Shown: positions 25,401 to 37,915, numbered from the stretch's first letter. The stretch is 64,000 nucleotides of DNA from Centropus unirufus (GCA_013397695.1 VYZI01000126.1:1054962-1118961); one strand, 5' to 3'. Numbers and translations are program-made. The notes: a model not told the origin generated them from the sequence alone.

Positions 25401-25500
25401 CCACTGAAGGGAATAGGATTGTATTTTGCTGCAAAGCCAAAGCCTGGAGACAGGCTGCCCTGCCCATGGAGTGGCCACTGAAGGAAAAAAAAAAAATAAA
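19441..25500. other. Intergenic DNA without a recognisable gene
   Basis: Only short unrecognised frames are present. About 23.69-23.87 kb is very AT-rich with repeated ATTAA/TAAT words. A possible SINE remnant near 20.3 kb is listed separately. I see nothing else I can name. Confidence 0.4.
20305..20445 (+). repeat. Possible ancient CORE-SINE/MIR- or L2-like 3' remnant
   Basis: The text GGTCTGTAAAACGAGGATA near 20329, followed by CTGTGAGGATAAAAG near 20366 and TTTTGAGGTAATGG, resembles in order and spacing the 3' half of old amniote SINE/L2-type repeats (CTGTAAAATGGGGATA ... TTGTGAGGAT ...). The match is by eye and strongly diverged. Boundaries are not visible. Confidence 0.3.
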
Positions 25501-25509
25501 TGAATTTTT

Positions 25510-25734
25510 CAAGCTCTGAAGGAAGCGCAGCCGTTCCCGTAAAGCAGCGCCAGCCGCTTGGCGTGGGCACTGTTTTTCTTCAGGGCTGAGGCACCACTAG
25601 GGGGAAACCCAGCTCCACTCTCGGCAGCTCCCGTGGGCCGCCGCCAGCGGGAAAAACCGAGCGGCGGGCACCGCGCCGGGAGCCCGGGCTCCTCCCCTCG
25701 GGGCTGCGGGGGCTCCGGCACTGAGGGCACCGAG
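25510..25734. promoter_or_regulatory. CpG-rich segment interrupted by an assembly gap
   Basis: GC content and CpG density rise sharply from about 25.51 kb and stay high up to the gap. A CCACTAGGGGGAAA word at 25594-25607 resembles the CTCF core. The right part of the island is lost in the gap. Frames crossing it are not recognisable proteins. It may be an orphan island or an unannotated promoter. Confidence 0.45.
25594..25607 (+). promoter_or_regulatory. CTCF-like motif
   Basis: CCACTAGGGGGAAA agrees with the CTCF core CCASYAGRKGGCRS at 12 of 14 positions. It is a sequence match only and occupancy is unknown. Confidence 0.25.
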
Positions 25735-25933
25735 NNNNNNNNNNNNNNNNNNNNNNNNNNNNNNNNNNNNNNNNNNNNNNNNNNNNNNNNNNNNNNNNNN
25801 NNNNNNNNNNNNNNNNNNNNNNNNNNNNNNNNNNNNNNNNNNNNNNNNNNNNNNNNNNNNNNNNNNNNNNNNNNNNNNNNNNNNNNNNNNNNNNNNNNNN
25901 NNNNNNNNNNNNNNNNNNNNNNNNNNNNNNNNN
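25735..25933. other. Assembly gap (199 N)
   Basis: This is a run of N. It sits between a CpG-rich segment and a GGAGAA array, both hard to sequence, so the real sequence probably continues the island and the repeat. The N length may be an estimate. Confidence 0.98.
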
Positions 25934-25986
25934 GGAGAAGGAGAAGGAGAAGGAGAAGGAGAAGGAGAAGGAGAAGGAGAAGGAGG
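25934..25986. repeat. GGAGAA hexanucleotide array
   Basis: Eight perfect GGAGAA units (25934-25981) are followed by GGAGGA. The array begins at the gap edge, so its true length is unknown. On the + strand it is all-purine, and such tracts can form triplex structures. Confidence 0.95.
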
Positions 25987-28029
25987 ATCACCATAGTTGT
26001 TATTAAAATTAAAGTCCTAATAAACTGAGGAGCAACTGCTGGGAAGGACACTAAATTTTCCAAGGGTATACGGGTACTTTTCTCTCTCTCAGACCAGCTG
26101 GCACAGATTTTAATTTTAATTGGCTAGAAACAGCTTCCTTTTGGTTGTCTTGATCTTACCAGTATGGAAATCTCCCCTGCTGTCAGGAAACCCTAGGCCC
26201 GTTTAGCGCCTAAAAACAGTACTGTTCCAAACAGCTTCTGAATTGTGAGTTACTAAGAAAGCCATCAAAGGACAGAGCAACGACACAAAAGTTTATGAGA
26301 ATTATCATGATCGTTTTCATTATCACATACTACAATTAGCTTGTATAATAGGCATGTTTCCTCCCTCCAATTTGTCTTTAACAGTGCCCGGTTCTTTACC
26401 CTATCTGTAAATTGACTGGTAAAAGGAGTGAAGATCAATGTATCAAAGGCTGCAGCTGATTCAAAATTATTCAGAAAATTAAGCTGCGCCTGAGAAGTGC
26501 AGAAATATTCCATACTGTGCTGGAGCAGAGGAATAAGAAGTCAGATTTCGCATTAAATTCCACATCAACAAATACACTATACAGCACATGAGGGGAAAAA
26601 TTCTATTTATACATGTCAGGGGCTTTAAATGAACTCTTTTATTAGGAAATTAATTTCAGGGTCTTGGTGGATAGCCACATCAAGGCTTCATGGTGGGCAA
26701 AACAGCAGAAAGAATTATTAGAATTAATAGGAATAGACAGGAAAAAAAAAAGATAAAAACATTTTACCTTTCCATAAAGCCTTCTTAAATACAGTTTTCA
26801 CCCTGTATTAAAGAGATAGCCAGAAAAAAATAGGCTCTGTAAAAGGTGACCAGGCATGGAAAGGCTCCCATATGAGAAAAAAATAACCAGGTTAGAACAA
26901 GCTGAAGCTTGGAACGGAGACTGCAGAGGGCCATGAGAGCTCAGTGACATCACTGATGCTCTAAAAAGGTGAAGAACAAATCACCACCTAGTAGTTTTAA
27001 AACAAAGACTAGGAAGTTTTGGTGATAATAGATCTCTTCATTTTTGTGGAGAACAAAGATGGGGAGATGACTACCAAGTAATTAGATAAATTCACTGCAG
27101 CTAAATCCACAACTGGCTGCTACATACAGGTACGAGGGAAGCTCTTAAAGCTGGATGCACAGCCCAGGAGCAGGACCTTTCTATATGTATCTGCTATATT
27201 TTTAATTCCTTCAGTGTCTTCAGTTGGCCAGTGTCAGAGATACGGTGCTGGAATACCTGGCCTGGCCTGGTGTAGCCAAGTGGGAAAGTTGGATCACAGG
27301 AAGGCTGTGATTTTCTGAAGTTTATATGAAACTTAGGGTGGACCTGGGACCTGGCTTCTCACTAAAGCATCATATCAGGGGTACAGCGATGTATTACTGC
27401 AAGAGAAGTTTCCCTGCACAAGTGTGTGCCCGAGTTTCACTTGCTGGTCTGGAAATGAACCAGGCAGTAAAAGTGATTAGCAGTGGAAAGACACTAGACA
27501 GCTGTAATTACCTAAATGCCTTCCTATTAACCATGTGAGAAACTAAATCCTCACAATCACATTCGTTACTAAATGCTAATGACAAACTAACTACATGAAG
27601 TTTCATTTGATTAGGTAGAAGAATTCTACTCCAATATGATTATGTTACACAGAATGACCTAAAAAAGAATTAAAACCAGCCTGCCTCAGAGAGCAAATGA
27701 ATGTTAATACTAGCAGACAGGCAGAGAAGCCCTGTCCTTGTGGTGGAAGGGCTGCTCCTGCTGTCCCCATGTGCTACCAACAGCATGCCCAGGCTCCTTC
27801 AGCTGATGGCAAAATGTTTCCAGCTCCCTGGGGCAGCTCCCGGCCCCGCTAAGAGACCGGCTGCAGATGCCAAGTGTAAGCAGGACCGAGTCAGTCCTGC
27901 CGCAGCACATTGTGGTGATTCACTGCGTATGAGCCGCATTTAGAAAACCCTGCAATGTCATAGCGAGAACAGATAGCCGGCATTCAGAGAAATTCGCATT
28001 GTTGATGCCTGCACCGTTTTTCACTTGGG

Positions 28030-28210
28030 AGGGACAACATGGTTCAATGGATGCAGCATCAACCTGAGAGGCGTGAGCACAGACTGCTGGCCACTGACTT
28101 CAGAGGCACTGGGTTTTCACCATCCCTGGCCCTCCACACTGTGAAAGTGCGTCACCAGTCCCTGCACCAGATGTATTCACTTCTTCCTGCATTTGCAGAG
28201 CACGAGGAGA
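28030..28210 (+). repeat. Possible ancient tRNA-derived SINE
   Basis: TGGTTCAATGGA at 28041-28052 fits the RNA polymerase III A-box consensus at all but the last base. It is followed by GCATCAACCTGAGAGGCGTG and, some 60 bases on, by CTGGGTTTTCACCATCCCTG, which could be a decayed B box. The order resembles the head of old amniote tRNA-SINEs such as MIR-type elements. It is strongly diverged and no tail or target duplication is visible. A coincidental match is possible. Confidence 0.25.
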
Positions 28211-29149
28211 GCTAAACATAGTGATTTGTAGAGAGATGTGAAAATACCACAGCAGACATCAGTTTTCAGAGCAAGTTGCCTTCTTGGTACCTTTGCTGAT
28301 TCCTCTCTTGAAATACTGATAAAAACCAAGCTTTCCTGAATTCATCTCTTCCGAGCACTCATGGATATTAGCTAAGGAGAGCAGGTCCGTTGGAAGAGGA
28401 GATGGAGGAGCTCACTGCACCTTTGTGGGCAGACTGAGAGCAATTCCAGCAGAAAGCTGAATTCCTTATAGATCCACTGAATCTATAAGGCCCATAATGT
28501 CTAGATAGCCAGGTACCACAGCGGCAAGCATGATGCCAGCGTCCTGACACCACAAAACAATATCCATACGTAATAATGTGGACTGTGTATCACAGTCCCT
28601 CCAGAGCATGAAGCACTTCAGAGAAGACCTGTGTGCCTCCAGCACCTACGTATGGTGATGAGGACATGAGGGGAAATTAAAAGCTTGTGCCAGAGGATCC
28701 ATTTTCAACATGAGTTACAGAGTATTATTTGCTCTTGCTGAAGCTGTAATTGCAATTTTTAAGCATGGATTCTCTCCATACCCCTTTATTCTCAGACAGA
28801 CACTGTGGATTTCTGGTGTTTATGTGATTTCGCCCAGTTGTCCAGTCGAGGAGACAGACCCCTGTGAAACTCTTCAGGCAAGGAGGCAGAAAAGAGAACA
28901 TAGCCTCTCCTGAGAGGCCACACCACATTTCTGTGTGGGCACAAGTCCTTCTGAAGTCCATAAAAGCTGCTGCCTACCCAGTCAAACAGCCCCTACAATC
29001 ATGTTTCCACGCTTCTTCTGCTCCCCAGTCTGACTGGTGGACACTGCATGTGCTGTTGGCAGCCCAGGGACAACACAAGTGCAGAGGCCACAGGGCAGGC
29101 AGGTGCCCAAGTACCTGGCTGCTCTGCAGCCCCTTCCTGTCTCAACACT

Positions 29150-29345
29150 GCAGGTGAATTTTTTATACATAATCAAATAAACCAGAAGGTCATTAGATTT
29201 GAATTAGTATTCACTAACACAATTGATTGTGTGGATTTAGTAATCTAAATGGTCAATGCTAGGACATTTGGATAATTATTACTGTTCAGCTATATTTCTT
29301 CAGCTAATTGTTTTTATTGAATGACTCACTTTGATGATGCAGCTG
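29150..29345. promoter_or_regulatory. Candidate conserved non-coding element with paired SOX-like site
   Basis: This is unique AT-rich sequence with TAAT cores (GAATTAGTATTC, TTTAGTAATCTAAA, GATAATTATTAC) and a perfect inverted repeat, ACACAAT-TG-ATTGTGT at 29217-29232, formed by two facing ACAAT SOX-type cores. No open frame of note. Enhancer function is inferred from motif density only. Confidence 0.25.
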
Positions 29346-29577
29346 AAACTAGTATATAGCTGGGTGCCCAAGGACAGGCTTTTATCTACCCAGTCCGCCT
29401 CCCAGAGGCTCCATTCTTCCTGTGAGACAGCCCATTCAAGTTCCTCTGGATGGCCCTTAGGAAAGGAACTATTTGGGAACTGTTCCTGCCTCTACCAGTG
29501 CGTGCTTGATCAGATGTGGAAAGATCTCTCAGAGCAGCTTACCCCAACGGGGTTAAAAAACATGAACTAAACTAAGC

Positions 29578-29597
29578 TTTTTTTTTTTTTTTTTTTT
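29578..29597. repeat. Poly-T run (20)
   Basis: Twenty consecutive T. If it were the tail of a minus-strand retrocopy, the body would lie to its right, but nothing recognisable is there. Confidence 0.9.
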
Positions 29598-32500
29598 CCA
29601 AACTCCGCTTGAGTGCCACCTGCGAGGGCAGCAGTGCAACAGCCCACATAATCTGAGGTACTTCCTACTCCATCCCCTTAAGCACGTACCGCCCTTGTCC
29701 CCCTAAGCAAAGCCCCTGCTTTTTCTGCCCTCCTGCTTGCTGCCCCACTCCCCCAAACTTTAGGGGAGTCCCAGCCCCACAGCTGTGCCTGCCTACGTGG
29801 GAGCACCTGTGTGGTGGTCAGGCTCTGAGCATCTCCCCACAAAAGTACTTCACCACCTTCAGAGGGACGCAGGTAAGGTTCTGCCTGCACAGAACCACGC
29901 CAATGTAGAGAGCTCAGAGCTGATGGTAAAGTTTTCCCACCTGGAGCCATCTGGAAAAGTCTAAAGGAGCAGGCTGGTGCTCCAGCCACAAGAGCATACC
30001 TGTGCCTACTTCCATGTGATCAGCAGCTTCCTCCAGGTTGCGGGGTCTCCCTGGCCCCTTGCTGTCCTCCCTGGAATCAGCAGTATAAAAGCAATGCTTT
30101 TTAGAGACCTCTAGATGAGGTACAGGTACAGGAATGTGACACGCTGTGCCTGAAACTGGAAGATTTGGCTTGGTTTTCATTCCGCTGTATGTCGTTATTT
30201 GACAGCAGCTAAGTGGAACATATGAAAGGAGTCAAAGAACCCTGCAGGTAGTTCCCAAACAAAAGGGAAGCAAGCGGGGACTGCAACCCCAAGCCCAGAG
30301 AGCGGTAGCTGTCACTCAGCCCCACATGAGTGGCTTAAACCTTCTCCATGGTCATGCAGCCTGGGTGAGCCGGAGGTGACAGTGACTTGGCACTGCTCAT
30401 GAGGAAGGGTGGGAGAGGGTATCTCATGCACACGATGTACAGACGCCCTTTTGCTGTTCCTTATTCACCAGGTAGTTACTCACCCATATCCCAGATGTCT
30501 TAAAGCAGCACAGGACTGCATGGGCACATGGCTTTGCCCAGCAGCACCAGGAGGTTGTCTGAGGTAGAGGTCAGAGTACAGAAGTGCCAGTGGGACGGAG
30601 ATGCACTGAGAACACCGCTAGGTCAGGAACAGCCTACAGTGTGGGTGAGTGAAGACTCTCCTCAGAAGGGAAGATATTAATGTAATGTGACAGAAAGGTT
30701 GGTACCGTATATAGAGAGTGTGATACAGAGCAACGGTACAGCCAACTGAGTCCTGCAAGGGGTTGGGTTCCTGTAGGCTCCTGAGAGATAAGAATACTCC
30801 TACTGTGATGTCTTCTACCTCCTAGGTCAAAGAACTGCCAGCTGGCGAGGATACAGGAGGTAGTCGTGATGGCCATAGCTGGATGCTGGACTTCATCAGA
30901 CAGGGGATGCAGCCAAGAAAAGGTTTTGTGTCTGGGGATGCAGACAGAAGAAGAATCAAACAGTATGACTGTCAAACTCATTTCAAAGAGGGACCAGTAT
31001 TGCTTCTCTGCACTGGCGAAAATCACCCCTCCCATCTCACTTCCCTTGCTGGCTTTCCCACAATTGCATTTCAGAGCCTCCATGGCTCTTCCTGTCTCAA
31101 GAATAAAACCAAATCCATGGCCCTAAGTCTGTGTTTTTAGAGGTCAGAGTTTTCCCAAGCAATATTTTCCCGCTTAGAAATTTGGGAAGAATTCAAGGAT
31201 TACCTTTTCCCCATTGGTTCAGGGCTCCCGGATATCTAGGGAAGGCCAGCACTGTGTACTGCCAGGGCTATGCTGTGTCTAGGTCCTCCAGACGTCACCA
31301 TGACTCATGCACAGGACAAGGAGTTCACAGAACTCAATTTACTGTCTGTTCAAGAAAGGTGGAAGCTTATTGTGGAGAGATATTTCTGTCTGGGAAACAC
31401 CACAGCCATAATTTAGCAAACAACGCCCACAAAATCTGAGGAAATCGGAGCCCTAAACACATACACTACATGGGAAATCATCCCAGGAATGGATGCAGCC
31501 TTGGAGAGAGATAAATTTAAACTCTGTCCAGGCTGGAAAATCTGCATGCCGTCTCCATCTGCTCCTTCTTCCCCCCCAGCATGACTCCAGCAATGAATCA
31601 GCAGCCCTGGCACCCTTTGAAAGACACACAATTGCTTCCAGTTCCCCTTTACTCTCTGCAGTTCAGGTACCACAGAACCAGCAGGAATGGCCACCCTCCA
31701 ACCACCAGCCCAGGTGATGGAGGTGAAGCAGTATTTGTTCCCCAGTTCCCACAGGCAACAGTGGCCCCAAACTCACCGCTGGCTGTCATCTGCCCTAGGA
31801 GAGGTCGTACTCAGAGTAAGGAGTTGGCTGCAAAAAAAAAAGTCAATGAGAATACATGGAAGTGAGAGCTGTGTGAGGAAATGAGGTTGTTATTATTAAA
31901 ACCCAGTCTGGAGAACGTACATCCTCGGAGTGCACGGCAACACACAGAGCATGCAGAACACTGGATGTTTGAAGTTTGGAAGAATCTGCATTTTACCTCC
32001 CTGAGCCTGCCTTTAGCCTCGCTCAATCTGTCAATCCAAGCTCAGCGAACATCCCTAAAAATGCAGCCTAGTTCTTTGTTATCCCTTGGAACTCTTCCCC
32101 CAGCTTGCTCTCCTGATGAGACAAACTGAGCTACCTGGGGTGCTGCAACCCTGCTCTCATCAACAGCTGCTTGTATGGGTGGAGAAAGGATGGGCGGGAT
32201 GAGGATATGGCACCAGAAGCACATACAGCCCTTGGCAATGCTGCTTACGCTCCCTGCTGGCACTGCCAATGCTCCAGCTCTGAGCACAGCCCACAGCTTG
32301 GCCGGAAAAAAAAAAACCTGAGCTTAAAACCTTAGGAACTACCCAAACAGAGCACCCTGATGGGTGTTTTGCATGGAGACACGTGAGGCCAAGTCACCCT
32401 TAGCCCTACCTCAGCAGCAGCTGCTGCAGACACGGATTGTGAGCCTCAGGCACCTTGGGAGTGGCAGATTGGGGTTACCCCTCCCGGAGCCATGCAGTCT

Positions 32501-34255
32501 GCTGGGCTTCAGGGCTCCGAAGGACTTTCACCAGAAGGAGCAGGGAGCAGACAGCCTGCCCTCCTGCAAAGAGGGTGTGCACAGGAGGAACCGACCTCAA
32601 GACAGTTCCTTAGCTGGCAGACCCAGGTTTTTTTTCAGGAAGCACCCAGACCAAAGTTCATTTTCTGTTGTATTTTGTCTTTCTTCTCAAGGTTACGCTC
32701 TTAGTATTGTCTAGTATTTCCTGCTTCCTCCCCTGGCAGCTCCCCTGCTAGGTCAGGCGCCCAGCTACAGCACTCAAAGCATTAGCCTCTGTGTTTGCCA
32801 CATCCGTCCCCAGGGAAATCCCTGGGCCCACACACAGTTCAGCTTCTAATGAAGGCTTGCAGTGCGCCTGGCTGCTGCGGCAGGCCCACATACTGCCTTC
32901 TTATGTTTATCCAGGATCATTTGCGCACACCGACTTTAGGCAGGAGGGTTGCACAGGAACGCAAGGAGGCTCAGAGCAAAATCACTGCGCAGGGCTTGAT
33001 GTCTCTCGCCACCTGCGTGCAGCCTCCTGCTTGGACAACGCAGCACAACTCAGTTCAGGTCTTTAGTTTGCTCAAAATATCGTCTAGTAACACAGGGAAA
33101 CTTGTATACAGATACAGCTTCAAACTGCTGGAATGCAAACAGAAAGGAAAGTAGCTTTCCTCCCTCGTGCAACCCCACTGGCTGCCCACATTCACCCTCA
33201 GCCTAGCAAAGCATCCTGAATTTCCACTGGGTGGGTTTTCAGCATGGTCCCACCATGCCACTCGCTCTACCTTTGCAAGATTTCTACTTGCTGGGAAAAA
33301 CTAGAGGCTGTAACATTACCAAAAGTCACAGCTGCCTGCAGGGGGAAAGTCCCTTTTTAATTATTAGTGTGCTCCCAGTTCATATTTTCCCTGTCAGGTG
33401 CTTCCACTCTGTCTCCAACCACAGAGGGGCTGTACTGATGGGGAGCAACATTATTCATAATGCTGACAGCAAAGTTGTATAACAAGCTCCAGAGGCTTGT
33501 CTCTGCTTCTCTTCCCCCAGCCTAAACCTTTTCTTTGCCACATGAAACACGTGTGGCAACAAGCTTTGCTGCATCAGGCAGTCAGAGTCAGCTTAAAGCT
33601 TTGCAAGCAACATTCCTTAACAAAACTTCCACATGAGAAATGGGAATCACACCAGAGAAAACTTATCTTCCAAGTGGTAACCGGTTTCAAATAACTTGAC
33701 CTATATTTACCCTTAAGGCATAACAATAAAAGCAATTTAAATTGATACGGTACATCTCATCCCTAAGGATCCCCAGAAATGCAAGCAATTGATATATAAA
33801 CAGCATACAGTTCATGCAGAGAAATGCAAAACTTCCCGGAGATGCAATACATCAGTTGAAGAGATTACAGAAATAAGACGCAGTCTAAAAATAAAAACAG
33901 ATTCCAGTGTAGCCAGCCAGAAATCTAGGGCCATTAGTTTTTGCCCAGGACATCCCAGTTAACGGCATTTCTGAATCTGTGGGACATGAGTAGGATTTTA
34001 AATGCCCTGATTTGGACCTTGGCTTTACATGCCAAGATTTCCCCCTGCACTGCTAGCCTGGGCATCGTACCAACTTGAATAAGGTGGGAAAACGCTTCCT
34101 ACTGCATTCACCGCTTTTTGGAGTATTTGATAGCCTTGGGTAAAAAAGCTAGAGGAGGTAGGGATACAGGCCACATGGCACATACAACACTGTCAGAGCT
34201 GCTTGACTTTGCTTAACTTTGCTTCATCTCATTTGGCCATTTAAAAAAAAAAAAA

Positions 34256-34480
34256 GTTTTCCAATTAACCACAGTCATATTATTGTTATTAGAAAGCAGA
34301 AGGATTTACCTTGTTTACCTTTGGACTAATTGTTTGGAGCTGCCTGGGTCTTATCTCCAGAGCAGCTGCAAATGGAAGCCTGAGATAATGCTGATTTTAA
34401 TTGCAAAATCTTAGCAGAATGACAGTGTTAAGTGTACCCTGGCTCCTATCACACTATCAAAGTCCTCAGCCTCTTGGAGC
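34256..34480. promoter_or_regulatory. Candidate conserved non-coding element
   Basis: Unique sequence with closely packed cores: CAATTAACCACAG (homeodomain plus RUNX-like, near 34262), TATTGTTATTAG (SOX-like), TTGTTTACC (forkhead-like, near 34311), TTATCT (GATA, reverse) near 34350, CAGCTG near 34362 and TTTTAATTGC near 34396. It lies 3.5 kb upstream of the NFKBIA island. Assignment as an enhancer is inference. Confidence 0.25.
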
Positions 34481-37400
34481 AATAAACCAGAGCCTTGTTC
34501 CAAAGGGGTATCTGCACGCGTGGGTACACATGCAGATTTACTTCACTCATTTGCTTTGCTTTTGGTTTTAAAGCCTACGCCATGATACAGCTGGATGTTG
34601 TGAACCCCCCTTTCTGGTTATGGTTACTGCAAGCCATGCATAGCCCTCAAGATTAAATGGGAGGAAACAGTTAATAGGTATCTGCAGCAACAATCACAAA
34701 AGGACGAAGTTGAGGGACCAACTCTGATAAATCAACAGCACCACAGCGACAGCACTACACAGTTCTCATGATTAGTGTGGCAATCAGGAAATTACAGTTT
34801 AATGTGTTTGCTGGAGGAAGCAGCACGAGAATGTTTCATGTACTTTAAAACCTGATTAAAACCCTACTGCCCCTTTTCAGTATTCATGCACGCAGGGCTG
34901 CTTCTCGGAGCCCTGCCAGCTGCTTTCTGCAAGGCAGAATAAAAACAAACATCTTGTCCCTGCAGCCCCACAGCCCTACGAATTAAGTGCTTGTGGCACC
35001 CAGAATGGAGGAGGCTTTTGCAAAATCTAGCCCTTAGGTACCAGGTGCCAATTCACTTCTTGCGGTTACAGCCTTTTACACTGTTAAAGTCACATTTAGG
35101 CTGTCCCTTGGCCTTGAAGTACCTTCTGGACCAGGCAGCGGGCACTGCTAACATAGTCCCAAACACCAAACTGCAGAGAACCTTAAACTCCTCTCAAGTT
35201 AACGAACATAAAAAACCACTCCTGTGAAATTCCTACAGACACTGCAGAGGTATTAAAACAGAAAACTCAAGAGGACAAAGAGGGTTCAGCTTGGCACAGG
35301 TGACTGCAGTGTTCATAAAGTTCCGCTCCTGTTTCAGCAGGGCTAATCTCTGTCCCTGGATAGGTACATCCCTTGGGGGCACATCCAAGCCTCCCAGAAC
35401 TGGAACACCTGGGTAAGAAGCCAGGTAGGAAATCAGAATTGTGATAGTCTCCACCCTATATCCAAAACCCATATATCCACAAGCTGAGTTTGTTTCTCTC
35501 TATTCTTTTTCTCTTGTGGACCATGTAGAAAATTGCAAAGAAGAACTGCTAGAATGTGTTGGTTTTCAAAATAAGGACAGATCCTCAGTAACACAAAAGA
35601 GGCGTCAATGATCTTCACCACCACTTCAAAACCTTTATTTTATATCTTCTACATGCTGTCCCTTTCGGCAAAAAAACTATACAACAATCTTGTTAACTGT
35701 GAGGAGTTACCAGAAAGATAGCAGCCTTATTTGTTCTAATGTTTGTTGGGGGTTCTGCTTGTCTGCATCCTGCCCTAGATCAGGGTTTAGGGCAGGATCT
35801 CTTCTCAGTCTTTGCTTTTGGCTGCCTAATATCTGGGGGTGCTGGCCCGTGCCTGGGGTCCCCCCGAACACCCCAGGCCGGGCTGCAGAGCAGCAGTGTC
35901 TCAGGGGCAGGAAGTGGGCCGGCCTCAGTGCAACTTTCCATCCAGAAATCATTTTCCATCTCCTTTCCACCACCTACAACAGGCTGCAGTACCACCAAGT
36001 TAGAAATCACACAAAATAAAAGCATCTCACGTGCCTCCAAAAGAGGTTTCTGCTGGCAAAAGCTCGCTAAAAATAACCCTGCGTTTGCCTGCGACAGCAG
36101 CTGGAGGTCACTTATAGGAGGAGGCAAAGAGCTTGCTTTGCTGAACTCAGTTTCCAGTCACCACAGTCAGGATGGGAAGTTCTGACATTCAATTCCTGTG
36201 TGGTTCTAGCAAGACCCAGAGGGAGGCAGCGTGATCCTGGCCGGCCTTGTTTCTCCTGCTAGTAGGAGCAGGAGCTGGCTTTCCAACTCCCATCCTCCCT
36301 TTTCTGCAGGGAAGCAGGTAGGAGGAGATTTATTTGTTTATTAGATTTCCCCTGGAAATTTACATGAAGGGGAAAGTGCTTCAAGAAGCTCACAAAACTT
36401 TCATAACCTTTAACCTATAAAAGAAAAACTTGTATGGTTTTTTTCTAAACCTGCCCTAAAGCACCCGCGGGTTGTCCCAGACCAAGTGATGAATAATGAA
36501 AAAAAAGTCCAGGAATGGCACAGCTTGGGTGAAAATCAGGAACATCTGCTCCCAGAAAGTCAGGCATTCACCCTCTTCTCTGGCTCCCCCTTTCATCTTT
36601 GGATTTTCTCATAAGTTCTTGTTCAAAGGGACGCCATCCCATGGGAAAATATCAAAGGGGAAAAAAGCACAGACACTGTTAGTCAGCAAGGCCAGCAAGA
36701 GTTGCAAGAGAAGAAAAATTCTTCGTGGGAATCCCCCACATCTGAGAAGTAGAAGCAAAAATTCACCAGGGAAAAATTCATTGCTGTCAGCGGACAATGC
36801 CTTTTATCCATGTGAGAGCCGGAGTTTATGCAGTTTTCATGACTCACAGATGGCACGGCAGCAGCGAAAAGGAGAAAGGAGCAGAGAAGAATCATTAGGA
36901 ATGGCCAGAGAAAATAACAATAACAAAAGATATAATTTCTTCTTAAATAAGGGTTGTCCTGTTATGGATCAGTACCTTTTCAAAGAGGCCTGTTTAGTCC
37001 TGGACGTACAGGAGTGGCACAGAATTTTCCTGCCCATTCCTGACTCCACTACAGCGAAGCAGGGTGAAAGCTTCGTGCTGGGGTAAAAGCAGTCGTGCAA
37101 TACCACCCCAATCTCCCCGAGCAGTGCCGCCCCGCTCGAGCAGCAGACGCACAGTGTGGTGATGCAGCTGCAGCCTCAGCAAAGCCCTGGGAGGTGTTGT
37201 GTCCCGTGAAATCTTTGCACAACCTCATTAATTGCCAGGGAGCCCCTCTCAGCGCTCCTCCTAGGGATCCTGCGGGCGGGGGCCATGGAGGAGAGCTTTG
37301 TGCCACACCGCACCTCATGGGTGGCCGAGCTTCTACTCCTGCGACCACCGCAGTTTCGTGCAGTCCCGGACTTTTCCAGCCGAGGCATCCCACAGCCCGT

Positions 37401-37642
37401 CCGCAGCAGCGAGCGGCTGGAAAGCCGGGAGGGATGCAGGCGCCACCGAGGCCGGCCGTGCCCAGCACGTGCGGGTGGCCTCGGGATGCGAGGAGCCCCT
37501 CGAGGAGCAAGGAGCCCGAGAGCGAGCAGGGGAGCCCTGGCACAAAGATCCCTGCGGGAGCAAGGGAACCCTGCCCCGGGGCGCACAGGCGCTGCCCGGC
37601 CGGGAAAGGGGCACCGGGAGCCCCACGACGGGCCGGGGCAGG

Positions 37643-37652
37643 GGAAAGTCCC
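37643..37652 (-). promoter_or_regulatory. NFKBIA: Upstream kappaB site (GGGACTTTCC on minus strand)
   Basis: GGAAAGTCCC on the + strand reads GGGACTTTCC on the other, a perfect match to the classical NF-kappaB consensus. It lies about 340 bp upstream of the likely start of transcription. Confidence 0.6.
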
Positions 37653-37900
37653 CCGGGAAAGCCGGCGAGCGGCAGCCGCGCGGGGCGCAGCAGGGAAGTA
37701 CCGGCGGGGATGCCTGGGAGGCGAGTACTTCCCCGGGCCCTGGAAACTCGCCAAACGCCCTCCCGGGCCGGCCCCTTCCCTCCCCTCCCGGGAGGAGCGG
37801 CGGAGGGGAGGGAAGGGGCCGGCCCGAGCCGCTCCGCCCTCCGTGCCGCCGCCCGCGGCGCCGAGCAGGACGGGACCCGTCGGTCGGGCTTTGACTGGCT

Positions 37901-37910
37901 GGAAATTCCC
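37901..37910. promoter_or_regulatory. NFKBIA: Proximal kappaB site GGAAATTCCC
   Basis: The site matches the kappaB consensus and stands in the same order as in the human NFKBIA promoter: GGAAATTCC, then a GC box, then AGAAATCCCC, then the TATA-like box. This arrangement is the known autoregulatory module through which NF-kappaB induces its own inhibitor. Confidence 0.8.
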
Positions 37911-37915
37911 GTCCT

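Larger units (their letters stand above)
25987..37094. other. Intergenic DNA upstream of NFKBIA
   Basis: I see no recognisable exon in this 11 kb. Simple repeats are T20 at 29578-29597 and A13 at 34243-34255. Possible regulatory segments (29.15-29.35 and 34.25-34.48 kb) and a possible SINE (28.03-28.21 kb) are listed separately. A 196-codon + strand frame at 36496-37086 is rich in Lys, Ser and Arg, matches nothing I know, and is within the range expected by chance. Confidence 0.4.

Noticed and set aside
1..37000. INSM2 on the minus strand upstream of NFKBIA
   Set aside because: It is expected by human gene order, but no zinc-finger (C2H2) coding sequence appears in any frame. It would lie further left.
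36496..37086. 196-codon Lys/Ser-rich frame just upstream of the NFKBIA island
   Set aside because: Its length is within chance expectation for this window, it has no known domain, and no splice or promoter context ties it to a transcript.
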